Under the pieces are notes generated by a model that did no database searches, was not told where the DNA came from, and saw nothing but the letters and a program-made list of their open reading frames with translations. Below, in pieces: positions 34,447-45,850 of a stretch of DNA of 64,000 nucleotides. This DNA is from Orobanche coerulescens (lineage: Eukaryota; Streptophyta; Magnoliopsida; Lamiales; Orobanchaceae). Made by a program: the position numbers and the translations under genes. Where the stretch lies: assembly GCA_033398695.1 (NCBI GenBank), contig JAWKAU010000037.1:744001-808000 (forward strand). The letters run 5' to 3'. Numbering within the stretch: position 1 is the first letter of the stretch; each line of letters opens with the position of its first letter.

Positions 34447-36800
34447 TGTAACACCCCCGATATATTCAGGAATATTACAGCACTGTAAATCCTTTACATA
34501 AGAATTTACAAGGCTGAATAAATGAAATGTCAATAACAGATACCAACTTATGAAATCACTGAAATAAAATACAACCGTCTGGTTCAATACCGAGAATACT
34601 AATATCCAATGAAGAGTTATTAATACATCACCAAAATCTAAATATCATAAACTGACGACGTACTCGAGTACTTATTGAAATAACCAACAAACAATGCATA
34701 ATAAACCCTAGGAACATCATTCTGCAACCTCGTCGTCATGCAGCTCCAGTGGTTGTTTCCCCGCTCTCCTAGATCCTGAACATAAACAAATGTTCACCCC
34801 CGCAGGGGTTAGCACAACGATTCTAGTACAAGTACAATAATCATACAACAGTGATATAATCAACAATTATATCATAACAAGTTTCTCCAACAAGAAATAT
34901 CAACAACACATATCATATCATAACAGTTTCAACATACTGATGGTATTCAAATGATCCAGGCGACACACTATAGATTCCCTTGTTGATCCCGTCGGACCAA
35001 CACATGGTGGAACTACCTGTCCAACGATCCAGCGCACACAGCTATAGATTCCCATGATGATTCTCATCGGATCAACGCATGGTGGACATATAATCACAAC
35101 ACATTTACATAATACAATCACATCATAACTGTCATAATATACACAATTCTAATTAGAGTACTTGCCTCGGTTCATTGACAAGAATAAAACTTCCATGAAT
35201 ATCAAAATACTCGAAGGTCGTCCCCTTCGATCAATCACGTAACAAGCTCGAACCTTAACAAAAGAAATAATAAAGAATTTATATCACGTCGTACGAATGT
35301 TTAACAATTCAATTACGGCTGAAAGTTCATAAAATGCAATCGGCCTGAACTTCTTAGCGTATGCTAAGTATTCTGTGTAGCGTGCGTTAAGGCTGCTCGA
35401 TAGCGCACACAAACAACAAAGCCTAGCGTACGCTAACTATGCATGGTCGATTTCACCGATCACCCGATCGACTTCGTCTGATGGCCTAACGTACATTACG
35501 TACCAAACGTAGCGTACGTTAACTCATGCTCGATAGCGCACGTTAATCTACATAGATTAGCGTGCGCTAACTGTGCATGACAGTTCACTACTGGGTATTA
35601 GACTGATCTCATCATGATCAAACCAATGAAATCTTCAGTGTTAATTCATGTTACCTCCATGAATATCTTGTTCATACGGTTATGAATGATCTTACGGATA
35701 ATAACAACTTCGGATTCAAGAATATGTATATTATTATAAAACCATATTCCATTTCGATAACAATTCTTCATGCGATAATTCGGAAGGCTTAACAGTCGAT
35801 ATCAACACCTATATATCAATCAAAACTATCATTTTGAAGTTTGAATAACGTTCCATCTTTACAAGATAAATCCTTCCATGATCAATCCTTTAGATTCGTC
35901 TAACAATAATGATGCTAAAGTCAAGTTCATAATTGCTATAAAGACACTTACTAGATTCGGATTTACCAATGATAGAAGCTTCCTCTACTTGTTCAATGTA
36001 ATAAGATTCGAATCATGATGTTCATAATTAAGGTACTTAAGGCATAATCATCTCAATATTCCAAATATGGTGTGTTTTGGATGATTCACCCAAGAAGATC
36101 AATATTTGCTAACATGACCATCTTATTCTCCATAACACGAATCTAGAGTTGAAGATAGAATCAACATACCTTAATATGACAAAATCACTGAACCACAAGG
36201 TAGAATCCGACTCCAGTTGGTTACATGCCACTCCAAGGAGTTACTTCTCTTCAATGATCACTCACAAGTAATATCCAATGTTTAAGGATCAAGTAGATGT
36301 GTTCTAAGTGTGTTAGGAGGATAATTATTGCTCTATGGTCTCTCAAGACTGAAGAATGAACGAAGGAAATGGGAATAAAATGGAGTGCTGGCCCATATAT
36401 AAACTTTCTGCACAAAGCAGATTAGCGCACGCTACTAAGCATCCTTAGCGCGCGCTAATAAGGGTTGACTCCAAAACTGTCCAGGTTCGTCCGCGTGAAT
36501 CTTATCCGGACCCATGTCCCGGCTGGCGCATGTGCTAGCCGCCCAGCTCAATAATTGAGTGCCTAGCGCATGCAACTCCTACATACGTAGCGTGCGCTAG
36601 TAGTAGCCGATAGCGCGCGTTAAGCTACATTCTTAGCGTGCGCTATCACGAGTTTGCATGAGAAATTTTGCATGTTGTTATACTTATGTACAAAGATACC
36701 AATGCAAGAAATATCATACTCCAATTATCAAGATCCCAAATCCGAATAATACAGGGTTCGAATACAGATGAAATACACAGTAATAAATCCGGATATTACA
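34447..36800 (-). repeat. LTR3: outer 5' LTR of the tandem
   Basis: 2354 bp. Contains three short scrambled patches relative to the other two copies (about 34693-34715, 34957-34987 and 35447-35475). Ends ATATTACA against AGTTT, the right target duplication. Confidence 0.95.
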
Positions 36801-36805
36801 AGTTT
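36801..36805. repeat. Target-site duplication AGTTT, right copy (B-C tandem)
   Basis: Repeats 19859-19863. Integrase of A resumes here with FEALYGRRCRSP. Confidence 0.95.
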
Positions 36806-37386
36806 GAGGCATTATACGGGAGGAGATGCAGATCGCCCCTATGTTGGGACGATTCATCAAACTTGATCGGGACATAACTGGAGTTGATCGTGCAGACACG
36901 AGAGAAGATAGCCTTTATTCGTGAAAGACTGTTGACCGCCCAGAGTCGACAGAAATCTTATGCAGACATACGTCGTCGCCCATTGGAGTTTTCAGTACGG
37001 GAGACCATGTACTTTTAAAAGTTTCTCGTACTCGGGGAATTTTTCGTTTTGGAAGGAAGGGAAAGCTGAGTCCGAGATATATCGGACCATTTGAGATCCT
37101 TGAGAGAGTTGGAGAGTTGGCATATAGATTGGCATTGCCGCCGTCGTTGAGCCATGTTCATAATGTGTTCCACGTATCCCATTTACGGAGATATATACCG
37201 GATCCTAGTCATGTCATTGATTTCAGGGAGATCGAAGTCGCTCAGGATGGGACATTTGAAGAAAGACTGGTCAGGATACTCGAGAGTCGAGTTAAGCAGT
37301 TGAGAAACAAACAATCGCTTTGGTCAAAGTTCAGTGGTCACGCCACAGAGTGGAAGAAGCCACTTGGGAAATGGAAGATAGCATGA
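36806..37386 (+). pseudogene. pol: Element A pol, 3' part (IN C-terminus, chromodomain), broken
   Basis: Continues the integrase interrupted at 19858. FEALYGRRCRSPLCWDDSS is followed by a stop at LIGT (about 36878). A frameshift lies near 36990, then the GPF motif (YIGPFEIL, about 37079) and LALPPSLSHVHNVFHVS. A frameshift at about 37310 garbles the chromodomain-like tail, which in B reads VKVQWSRHGVEEATWE. It ends at a TGA at 37384-37386. Confidence 0.9.
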
Positions 37387-37416
37387 AGTTCAGATATCCA
37401 TAGTTATTTTCGTCTT

Positions 37417-37453
37417 GAGTTTCGGGACGAAACTCCTTTTTAGTAGGAGAGTA
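37417..37453 (+). other. Pre-PPT hairpin and PPT, element A
   Basis: GAGTTTCGGGACGAAACTC (37417-37435) forms an 8-bp stem with a GGA loop. AGTAGGAGAGTA (37442-37453) is the PPT directly before the 3' LTR. Confidence 0.85.
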
Positions 37454-39837
37454 TGTAATGTCCGGATTTATTTTTGTGTATTTCATCTGTATTCGAACCC
37501 CGTATTATTCGGATTTGTGATATCGATAATTGGAGTATGATATTTCTCGCATTGGTATCTTTGTACATAAGTATATCATCATGCAAAATTTCTCATGCAA
37601 ACTCGTGATAGCGCACGCTAAAGCATGTAACTTAACGCGCGCTGTCGGCTACTACTAGCGCATGCTACAAATGAAGAATTGCGTGCGCTAGGCCATCAAT
37701 TATTGAGCTGGGCGGCTAACACATGCGCCAGCCGGACGTAGGACCGGATAAGATTCCCGCGGATGAACCTGGACAGTTTCGGAGTCAACTCTTATTAGCG
37801 CACGCTAAGGATGTATGATAGCGTGCGCTAATCTGCTAGTGTACAGAAAGTTTATATATGGGCTAGCACTCCATTTTCTCCTCATTTATTTCGGGCATCC
37901 TTCGTTCTTGAGAGACCAGAGAGCATATCATCTTCCTTAGACATACTTATAACACATCCACTTGATCATTGGACATTGGATATTTCTTGTGATTGAGCAT
38001 TAAAGAGAAGTAGCACCTTGGAGTGGCATATAACCAACCGGAGTCAGATTCTACCTTTGGGGTTCAGTGATTTCGTCATATTAAGTTATGTTAATTCTAT
38101 CTCCAGCCTTATATTCGGGTTCTAAAGAATAAGATGATCATGATAGCAAGATATTGAGTTCCTTTGGTGAATTATTCAACAAACATCATGTTTAGAAGAC
38201 TGGAATGTTTATGCTTATGATATTGTCGTTGGAACCTCGTAGTTGGAACCTTTGTACGTCAAATGATGAGAGGAACATTCTGAAGATGATTATCCATATG
38301 AATTATGTTGTTTTATTGATCATAAAACTTGGAGATGATATCACTTTTGGTTATAAGGACTTAAGAAAGAATCATCTTAGATTGCATCCTTTCTTAAAAA
38401 CTGGAATTGTTAGTTCATCTCCATGGTTAAATTGGGATGTAATGATAATATTGAAATCTAGTGCGTCGACCTTAAGAACACCAAACTTCGCATGAGAATT
38501 GTAACCAAGATGGATTATGGTGTTGTGATGATAATACGTACTCTTGAATTCGAAGTTGTTGTTATCCGAAAGATCATTCATAAACCGTATGAGCATGATA
38601 TGCATGGAGATGACATGTATTATCACTGAAGATTTCATGAGTTTCATCATCGTTAGAACTAGTTTGCTGCCCAGTAGTGAACTGCCATGCACAGTTAGTG
38701 CACGCTAAGCTATGTAGATTAACATGCGCTATCGAGCATGAGTTAACGTACGCTACGTTTGGTACGTAACGTACGTTAGGTCATCAGGCGAGTCAGTCGG
38801 CTGATCAGTGAGGTACTGACCGTGCATAGTTAGCGTACGCTAGGCTTCGTTGTTAGCATGCACTAACGAACAGACTTAACGCACGCTACGTATAATACTT
38901 AGTGTACGCTGAGAAGATCAGGCAGATTCCGTTTTATGAACTTTCGGCCGTAAATTGAATTGGTAGACATTCGTACGACATGAGATAAATTCTATGTTAT
39001 TTTCTTTTGTTAAGGTTCGAGCTTGTTACGTGATTGATTGAAGGGGCGACCTTCGAGTGTTTCGTTTTCGTGGAAGTATTGTTCTTGTCTTCGAATCGAG
39101 GCAAGTACCTTATTTGTTTTACGTATTGATGTTGTACATATTGTCGTGCATATATGTCGTTGTTGTATGTCCACCTCGTGTTGGTCCGACGGGATCATCG
39201 GGGGATCTATGCTAGCGTGCGCTGGATCATAGGACGGGTTTTTCCACCACGGGTTGGTCTGACGGGATCATCGTGGGTTCCAGGCAGTGAACTCTGGATC
39301 GTCGGAATTACCATGTGTATGTTATGATGTCATGTTGTGATTATCAGTTGTGTATGTTATTTATGAGTTTCTCGCAGGAGAAGACTCGTTGGTATTTTGT
39401 CATTTACGTTATTATTATTCTTCGTGAGATGTTGAATAATATGTTGTGGTACTTGTACTAGCATCGTTGTGCTAACCCCTTCGGGGGTGAATATTTTGTT
39501 TATGTTCAGGATCCAGGAGAGCAGGAAAACAATCACTGGAGCTGCATGACGACGAGGGTGCAGAGTGATATTCCGGTCGGGTTTATTATCTGTTGTTGGT
39601 TATTTAATAAGTACTCGAGTGCATCGTAATTTGTGATGTTTTGGATTTTAGTGATGTATTAATATTCTCCATTTGGACATTTGTACTTTCGGTATTGAAC
39701 CAGAACTGTCGTATTTTATTTCAAGTGATTTCACTAGTTGGTATTTATTATTGTCGTTTCATTTATTCAGCCTTGTAAATTCTTATGTAAAGGATTTACG
39801 GCGCTGTAATATTCCTGAATATATCGGGGGTGTTACA
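37454..39837 (+). repeat. Element A 3' LTR
   Basis: 2384 bp, TGTAATGTCCGG...GGGGGTGTTACA. TATA box TTTATATATG at 37851-37860. It carries the extra palindrome copy TTAGCGCACGCTAA near 37794-37807 that the 5' LTR lost. Confidence 0.95.
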
Positions 39838-41608
39838 TTCAATCGGCCAATACAACATGAATGACAGGACACCATCATTAATAACAGTGATTACAACAAT
39901 GTCTTAGATCGACATCAATATTAACAACAATAATCGATACATCGATACCGCGAACCAGCTATCGACAATAACATTAACAACGAGTATCCCAATGCCTTGA
40001 ACCGGCCATTAATGAACAATAATAAACATTTGGCATAATTGCCGAAGAGTATCGTATCGAACGATCCCTTAATATCAATGAACTTATGAAGAGACCAACT
40101 CTCAGAATGATACAACACATTCAATCACATATACGATAACATTAATCTCATTGACTAGTACAAGTATAAAACTTGCCTCAAACCGAAGGCGAGAAAGTCC
40201 TTCCACGATCAACGCCCTTAATGGAAATACCGTCCGCTCGAACAACCTTGAATAACACAAGTACCAACGATTCGCTTAATATACAAATCAAACATGATCA
40301 CAACCAACTCAAAAGCCGATACAACAATACCCAAACTCATTGAAGCAATTCAACAAACACGTTGTAGACAACCTCCAATTGTTTACAACCAATCTCAATT
40401 ATATCGATACCAAACCTCCAATGAATGATTCAATCCAACAAAACATCTTATATACAATCAATATTCTCATAGGAATACACAATTCGAGATTACGACAACA
40501 TCAAATCAAAACCCCCAATTCCAAAATCAACATTTGAAATGTTCTTGAATAATCCCAATTAATCCGATGATAATCCATAACAATTCATAATCACAAGTAC
40601 ATCACTTCATATATCATGATTATAACATCCAAAACATCATATCCCAACTCAAAATCGAAATCCAAGATATTAAAGAATTTACCTTTGAAGATCCAAACAC
40701 TTCGATCCGGTGAATTCGTGTTTAAACGACTATCCAAGCTTCCCAATCCAAGATGTATGCTTAGAACACTACTACACAAGTGTTGTGATAAAGAAAATCT
40801 CTCCCAAGAACTTCTCTCTCGGAACTAAAGTGAAGGAATGAGAAAATGAGCACAGAAACCCGACCAGGTACTTAAGTACCGCCGAATGTTACGGCCGTAA
40901 CTCGGCCCGTAACTCTCCAAGTCAACGGCCTTACGGCCGTGATCAGCCATATCATACGGGCGTAACCCAATTTCGTTGAAAGTCTGCCGACAGACATACG
41001 GCCATAACCGCACATGCCTTACGGGCGTAACTCGTCTCATACAGCCGTACTCGGACAATTCTTATGGGCGTATGAAACCTACGTCGAAACTGACCGGGCA
41101 CACTGCTCGATCGTACGACCATAACTGGCCAAGCCTTACGGCCGTACCTACCTCAACTTACAGTCGTATGCCGCAACCCTTACGGCCTTAAGTCCTCTTC
41201 GTCCGACATGACCTGAAAACAACGAACGTATGTTATGACCGTAATGCAAGCATGTTACGACCGTAACTCGCTGTTGGACGTCAACAAAACGACAACTCCA
41301 TCTACTCGACACAAATCGCTGAATGATCCGACATACCATACCTGTATGAATATAATTAAGTCCAATCATACACAATAATGATACTCCCAACACAAGGCTA
41401 CCAATCGCGATGATGATGATGAAAATATTCTCGTCTCGATCCCAAACAGTGATGAATGACGAATAACAATTGATACACGACTCCATGATACGCCGAACGA
41501 TGAACACGAAATGAATGAATATGAATGATGAATGATTATTACTGAGTGAAAAATTTCCGAGTGGCAGTTACTGAATGATAATTAATGAATTCACAACCGG
41601 GTATTACA
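39838..41608 (-). repeat. Solo LTR E, second part
   Basis: Starts with the right TTCAA duplication of A and ends CCGGGTATTACA before GTAAT (41609-41613). It contains the TACGGCCGTA palindrome array. Short plus-strand frames in it show no coding motif. Confidence 0.85.
40885..41270. repeat. TTACGGCCGTAA palindrome array in LTR E
   Basis: About thirteen variants of TTACGGCCGTAA in under 400 bp, for example at 40891, 40930, 40956, 41019, 41137 and 41180. A separate palindrome GGTACTTAAGTACC lies at 40866-40879. The array is on the U3 side of the LTR. Confidence 0.9.
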
Positions 41609-41613
41609 GTAAT
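41609..41613. repeat. Target-site duplication GTAAT, right copy (element E)
   Basis: Matches 11506-11510. Confidence 0.85.
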
Positions 41614-43275
41614 CATCCTATGTTAGGGTGAATAATTGTTTGTATAATTATTCTATGATTAATTTAATATTAATGTTGTGGTAATCAATAGTTGATTATG
41701 TATTAAGGTTGATTATTAGATTTTTGACTCTAGATGAGCGTTAGATAGTCGTATTCATTTCTATCTTTGGTGAAAGGCAAGTTTACCAGAACTCTTATTT
41801 CATATATTTATTGAGAAAAATATGGTAATTTATGTGTTTGGATGTTTATGAGTAGAGTTATATTAAATACCAAACTTTTCTTACATACCAAGGGACTCAT
41901 CCCCACCATCCATCCAAAAAGAAATCAATGGTTGAGATTAAAAGCATTTAATATTTCACACATTTTTTATAATTTAAATATCTCTTAAACCGTTAATCGT
42001 TAAGCGAAAATAATTACACCATCGCGACGAGCATTTAATTATCTTTCTATAGACAGTCACTTTGATATACTTTCGACAAAAAAAAAAATTCATTTTTTTC
42101 ACGCTTTTTTTCGTGGCCGAAAATATCATATGTGATATATCATATGTGATATGTAATATCATATATGATATATCACATATGATTTTTCGGCCACGAAAAA
42201 AAACGTGAAAAAAGCGGGAAAAAAAAAATTGTCGAAAGTATATCAAAGTGCCTATCTATAGAAAGATAATTAAATACTCGTCAGAATTCAGATATTTTTT
42301 TGACTTAACGATTAACGGTTTGAAAGATATTGATATTTGAAAAAAAATGATGAAAGTGGGTGTTTTAAATTGTTGGGATTAATCTCATTCATTAGATCAA
42401 ATAAAGATGGAGGAAAGATGAAGGGTGGAGATTAATAGTAAAAAAAGTTTGGTCCTCAAATGATCTTAAATCGATGTTTATAAGTATTCAATACTTTGTA
42501 AACAATAGTGATATATGTGGAAGGTCCCGTGTAGGCCTCTAAACAATTCTTGATATGAATTAGTGAATAGACAAGCAAATAGTGATATCTGGGTTCTGTC
42601 GAGGCCTCTAGATCGTCTATGATATGCATTAGTAAAAGGGTAAAATCTTGGGAGGGTCCCATTAAGCCCTCAAGAGAATTCATGATGTTAGCGAATTCTA
42701 GAAATATTACATATCTTGCGAGGTTGCCGTCAAGACCTCAAGAGGATTCGTGATACACGTTAGCGGAGGCTACTTGTCATGATTTGTTATCTTATGAGTA
42801 GGATGACTGTTCAGAGAATTAAGTTCTTGTTTATTTGCATGACATATGAATATGATGACACGATTAAGTTCTTATTCGATTTATTGCTTGTCATTGTTTT
42901 TAATCCATTTGGAGGTTGGAAGTTGATGTTTCTATGTACAGAGATGATCGAGGAGTCTTCACAGGGAAAATATAAAGGCAACGGTATTTAGCAGGATTCT
43001 ACCATCAAAGTCATGGCGGTTTATGTTATTTCTTCCATCTGGAGTCAATTTGTAATAAATATATTTTGGACAAATATGTACGGTTTTATTTCTTTGGAGC
43101 GTTCCATAAATCAGTAGACTTGGAAAATGGCTTTGTGTTCTAAACATGGTTTTCGAAACATCGCTTATGTATTATTTAATTTGTTCAGTTAAGATTGTTA
43201 ATTTCATCTGTCCGGTAAATATTAAAGTAGTGTTTACCCCACTATAATCACCATAGATAAGTTGGAGGTGTTACG
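41614..43275 (+). repeat. Element F 5' LTR, second part
   Basis: Ends GGAGGTGTTACG followed by GAATA and a PBS, the same spacing as in A-D. It is interrupted by a 585-bp foldback element at 41869-42453. Four loose repeats of about 60-65 bp (42520-42770, around 'aggcctct' and 'gtcaagacctcaagag') resemble the GGTCC...CCTCTG duplications in the LTRs of D. Confidence 0.7.
41869..42453. mobile_element. Foldback MITE-like element
   Basis: Nearly the entire 585 bp is one inverted repeat. Left arm landmarks ACCAAACTTTT, TTTAATTATCTTTCTATAGA, TTTGATATACTTTCGACA and TTTTTTCGTGGCCGAAAA recur inverted in the right arm. The centre (about 42128-42182) is an AT-rich palindrome of CATATGTGATATATC words. It has no coding capacity. 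No clear target duplication was found, so the superfamily is undecided. Confidence 0.85.
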
Positions 43276-43280
43276 GAATA

Positions 43281-43292
43281 CGGTATCAGAGA
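43281..43292 (+). other. Primer-binding site, element F (decayed)
   Basis: CGGTATCAGAGA, two mismatches from TGGTATCAGAGC, five bases inside the LTR end. Confidence 0.75.
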
Positions 43293-43584
43293 ATTTGTAA
43301 CGAACGTATAATGTCTTTTGTTAAGACGAGTCATTTTTTCTTTGTTGACCTTTGGTGTTGTTTGGGAAACTAGTATTGCTGTGACTACCGAGGCCTGAGT
43401 AAGACCTGTGACTGTAAGTATCTTAAATTTTGAATATTATGTTCTACGTTAGTCAATATAGTCAATTTATGATTAATAACAGTTGAAATGACAATTTTTG
43501 CATTATATTGTGAATGATGGAGGACCTGTGGTCTTAATATGTTCCTTATAATCATATAAACTGAGAAGTCTTGCACATTTCAGT

Positions 43585-44720
43585 ATGGCAAGAGGTCAAG
43601 GAAACTAAGAGCTATGTCACATGAGATGTAACGCTAGACGGGATTCTGAAGAAGAAGACTCGATTGTGTATCAAGGGGATGACCATAAAGAAGAAGTTGA
43701 AGCCGCAGCTGAAGCTAAAGATGGAGGATCGGACCTGGTGCATCAAATGATAACTCAAATGGAAGACATGACACAAGTAATGCAGGTAATGCAGGCGCAC
43801 ACATGTAATGGGTCCTGTTAGGCCAACCGTATGGTCAAGTATAGGTACCTAATGTGGATCGCTAGATACAAAAAATATCAAGGATGAATCCTTCACACTT
43901 TAATGGAGCCTTAGAGTCGATGACCATGGAGCCTTGGCTATTGAAGTTGGAAAAACTTTTTGAGGGAGTTCACTATCTTGATGACAGAAAAGTGACTATC
44001 GCTTGATTTTTCCTTGAGGGTGATGCATCGGATTCGGGGAGAGTTGTCCGCCCAGCTGATCAGGAGACTTCATGGTACGAGTTCAGGGACATGATCGAAG
44101 CTCAATATTGTTCTGGGCCTATCGAGGAGGCCTGTTCACTACCATGATGTTTCGGTTATGAAAATCATCATAATGTATAACCATCAGTTGATTTATGTCT
44201 GTGATCTTGTGAAGACGGACCAAGAAATATTCGCCACTTGAGAATGAAGCCCCCAAATCCGGAGCTAGATATCCAATTTTAAATATACTAATCTAAGGCA
44301 TATCAAGACAAGGATCAAGCATATGAAATGTCTTTCATTGTCGAGTCTGCTCCAGAGACTAAACAACAGAAGGTCAATGCTGGGACTTCTGATAACAAAG
44401 GGTAACGAGCTCTATAAGGCTCAATCCCACTCAGCTACATCCGGAAAAGCTCCTTTGCCATCTGGGAAAGCGATGAACTTTATAAATTCGGGTTCTACGG
44501 CTAAAAATATCAGTATATACTTTAAATATACCAGTCCTGATCGTATTCATTATCTTTGTCCCAAACCACTGGGGAAATGTTATTAGTGTGTTCATTATCT
44601 TTGTCCCAAACCACTGGGGAAATGTTATTAGTGTGTGGGTGGGAGGGAAAATGGCCATATTATTGTACAAGTAATTCCAAATCTGCTGTGTCACATGCCT
44701 CTTCGCCAGCATAGAAAGGA
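43585..44720 (+). pseudogene. gag: Element F gag, heavily decayed
   Basis: Begins ATGGCAAGAGGTCAAGG. Recognisable pieces are MNPSHFNGALESMTMEPWLLKL, EKLFEGVHYLDDRKVTIA, FFLEGDAS and WYEFRDMIEAQYCSGP, which follow the capsid-like part of A and D. Stops and frameshifts are frequent (for example 43606 and 44006). The zinc-knuckle region is displaced by a 45-bp tandem duplication at 44546-44635. No complete CCHC is readable. Confidence 0.75.
44546..44635 (+). repeat. 45-bp tandem duplication in F gag
   Basis: Two identical 45-bp copies, 44546-44590 and 44591-44635, starting TTCATTATCTTTGTCCCAAA. Being in frame length, it repeats a YLCPKPLGKCY segment. Confidence 0.9.
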
Positions 44721-44768
44721 ACGACTAACAGCCTCAAAGGAACTTTTTTCAGCCCCGTTAGTGTCCTG

Positions 44769-45158
44769 GTGCCGAGGGGAGCCTCGAGTTCTGGATCAGT
44801 GCCCCCGAGGATTTATGAAATGAAGTGTCCATATGAGTTTGATGCCATCATTGCTACATGCATCACACGAGTTAATTCACAGCTCATTACTATTTTGTTT
44901 CATACTAGGGCTACCGATCTATATGATTGTGAACTTTATGTTGTGGGCTTACCAAACATAGATAGATTGGCAATGACAGAGAAAAATATTATCCTATTCA
45001 GTTATGTGAACAAAATTAAAATGTAAATTTAGTTATTGTTGATTTCCGAGGAGAAGTTAGGTAGATATTGGCTTAATAACTTCCGTGTAATCATAAATTT
45101 CTGTGCTAAAACAGTTTAATTGCTCGTTGAAGATGGTTTTGAAGTTAGAGTTATAAAT
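44769..45158 (+). pseudogene. pol: Element F protease region, decayed
   Basis: The 85-codon frame from 44769 shows SVPPRIYEMKCPYEFDA and LFHTRATD where other copies have LF-DTGATH, so the catalytic Asp and Gly are lost. NLVIVDFRGE and DGFEV follow out of frame. Reading stops where a foreign cluster begins at about 45159. Confidence 0.7.
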
Positions 45159-45850
45159 CAAATATATTGCGAAAGAATAAAAGCGCATAACTATGCTCAT
45201 CCGAACCCCGACCGAGAATCGATCAAGGATCGTAAAAAGGAATAATAGTAAAAGTATGGGAATCTATATCATACCATTAAGAACTTTAATATATATTTTG
45301 TTGTTGATGAAGATGTTGATTGAATTCAATTCGTAAAGCTTCCAAAATTCCAACTCTAATAGCACGACGTCCTTACGTATCACGCTTTCGGTAATCGAAC
45401 GGGAAAATCCTCCTCCTTTTAAAGGCTCAAGGCCGACGACTAGCTTTGCATGGAGAGGAAGCTGAGTTTGAAATAAGAGATGGAGCTTGGTAGAGATAGT
45501 CTTATCTCTTTTTCTCTCTCTAAGTTATATGAATTAATGATCACTCTCATCATTAGAAAAGTCTTTTGCTGATTTATTTATAAACAATGAAATGAATATT
45601 AAGCATCTCTCTCTTTCACATGAGGTCTGTATATTATATGTACACTGATCAACGTATCTTCCCACCAATCAAGAGAGAGTTGATAACATAAAATTAATAT
45701 AACATCATTTTTTATTTAAAATGGACGGTTACACTTTATATCATATACTCTAGTCCGATAATACTTTAGTCTGTATCAATATATTTATATAATTAATTAA
45801 TCTTATGAAATAACCAACTCTAAATACATAACCTGAAGTATCCCATGTCA
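45159..45850 (-). repeat. Probable copia-type LTR fragment, reverse
   Basis: The layout parallels the LTR at 8359: GCGAAAGAATAAAAGCGC near the edge, a GC-richer block (45400-45460), a TATA-like stretch (plus strand TTTATTTATAAACAATG, about 45573) and then AT-rich DNA. No protein similarity. The right limit is a guess. Confidence 0.35.

Larger units (their letters stand above)
19864..36800 (-). mobile_element. Tandem gypsy pair B-C: LTR-internal-LTR-internal-LTR, reverse
   Basis: Three LTRs (19864-22222, 27158-29515, 34447-36800) enclose two nearly identical internal regions. There is a single AGTTT duplication around the whole 16,937 bp and none around the middle LTR. Both internal copies share the same disabling mutations. 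The middle LTR switches identity between the outer two. The pair is therefore one insertion later duplicated by unequal LTR recombination. It belongs to the same family as A, its target. Confidence 0.93.
13223..39837 (+). mobile_element. Gypsy element A (Tekay/Del-type chromovirus), interrupted
   Basis: Complete structure: 5' LTR, PBS, gag, PR-RT-RH-IN, hairpin, PPT, 3' LTR, flanked by TTCAA. The integrase is split by the 16.9-kb B-C tandem (19864-36800). Without that insertion A is about 9.7 kb. Clade assignment rests on gene order, on a chromodomain-like C-terminus and on the hairpin/PPT layout; it is from memory of the family. Confidence 0.9.
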
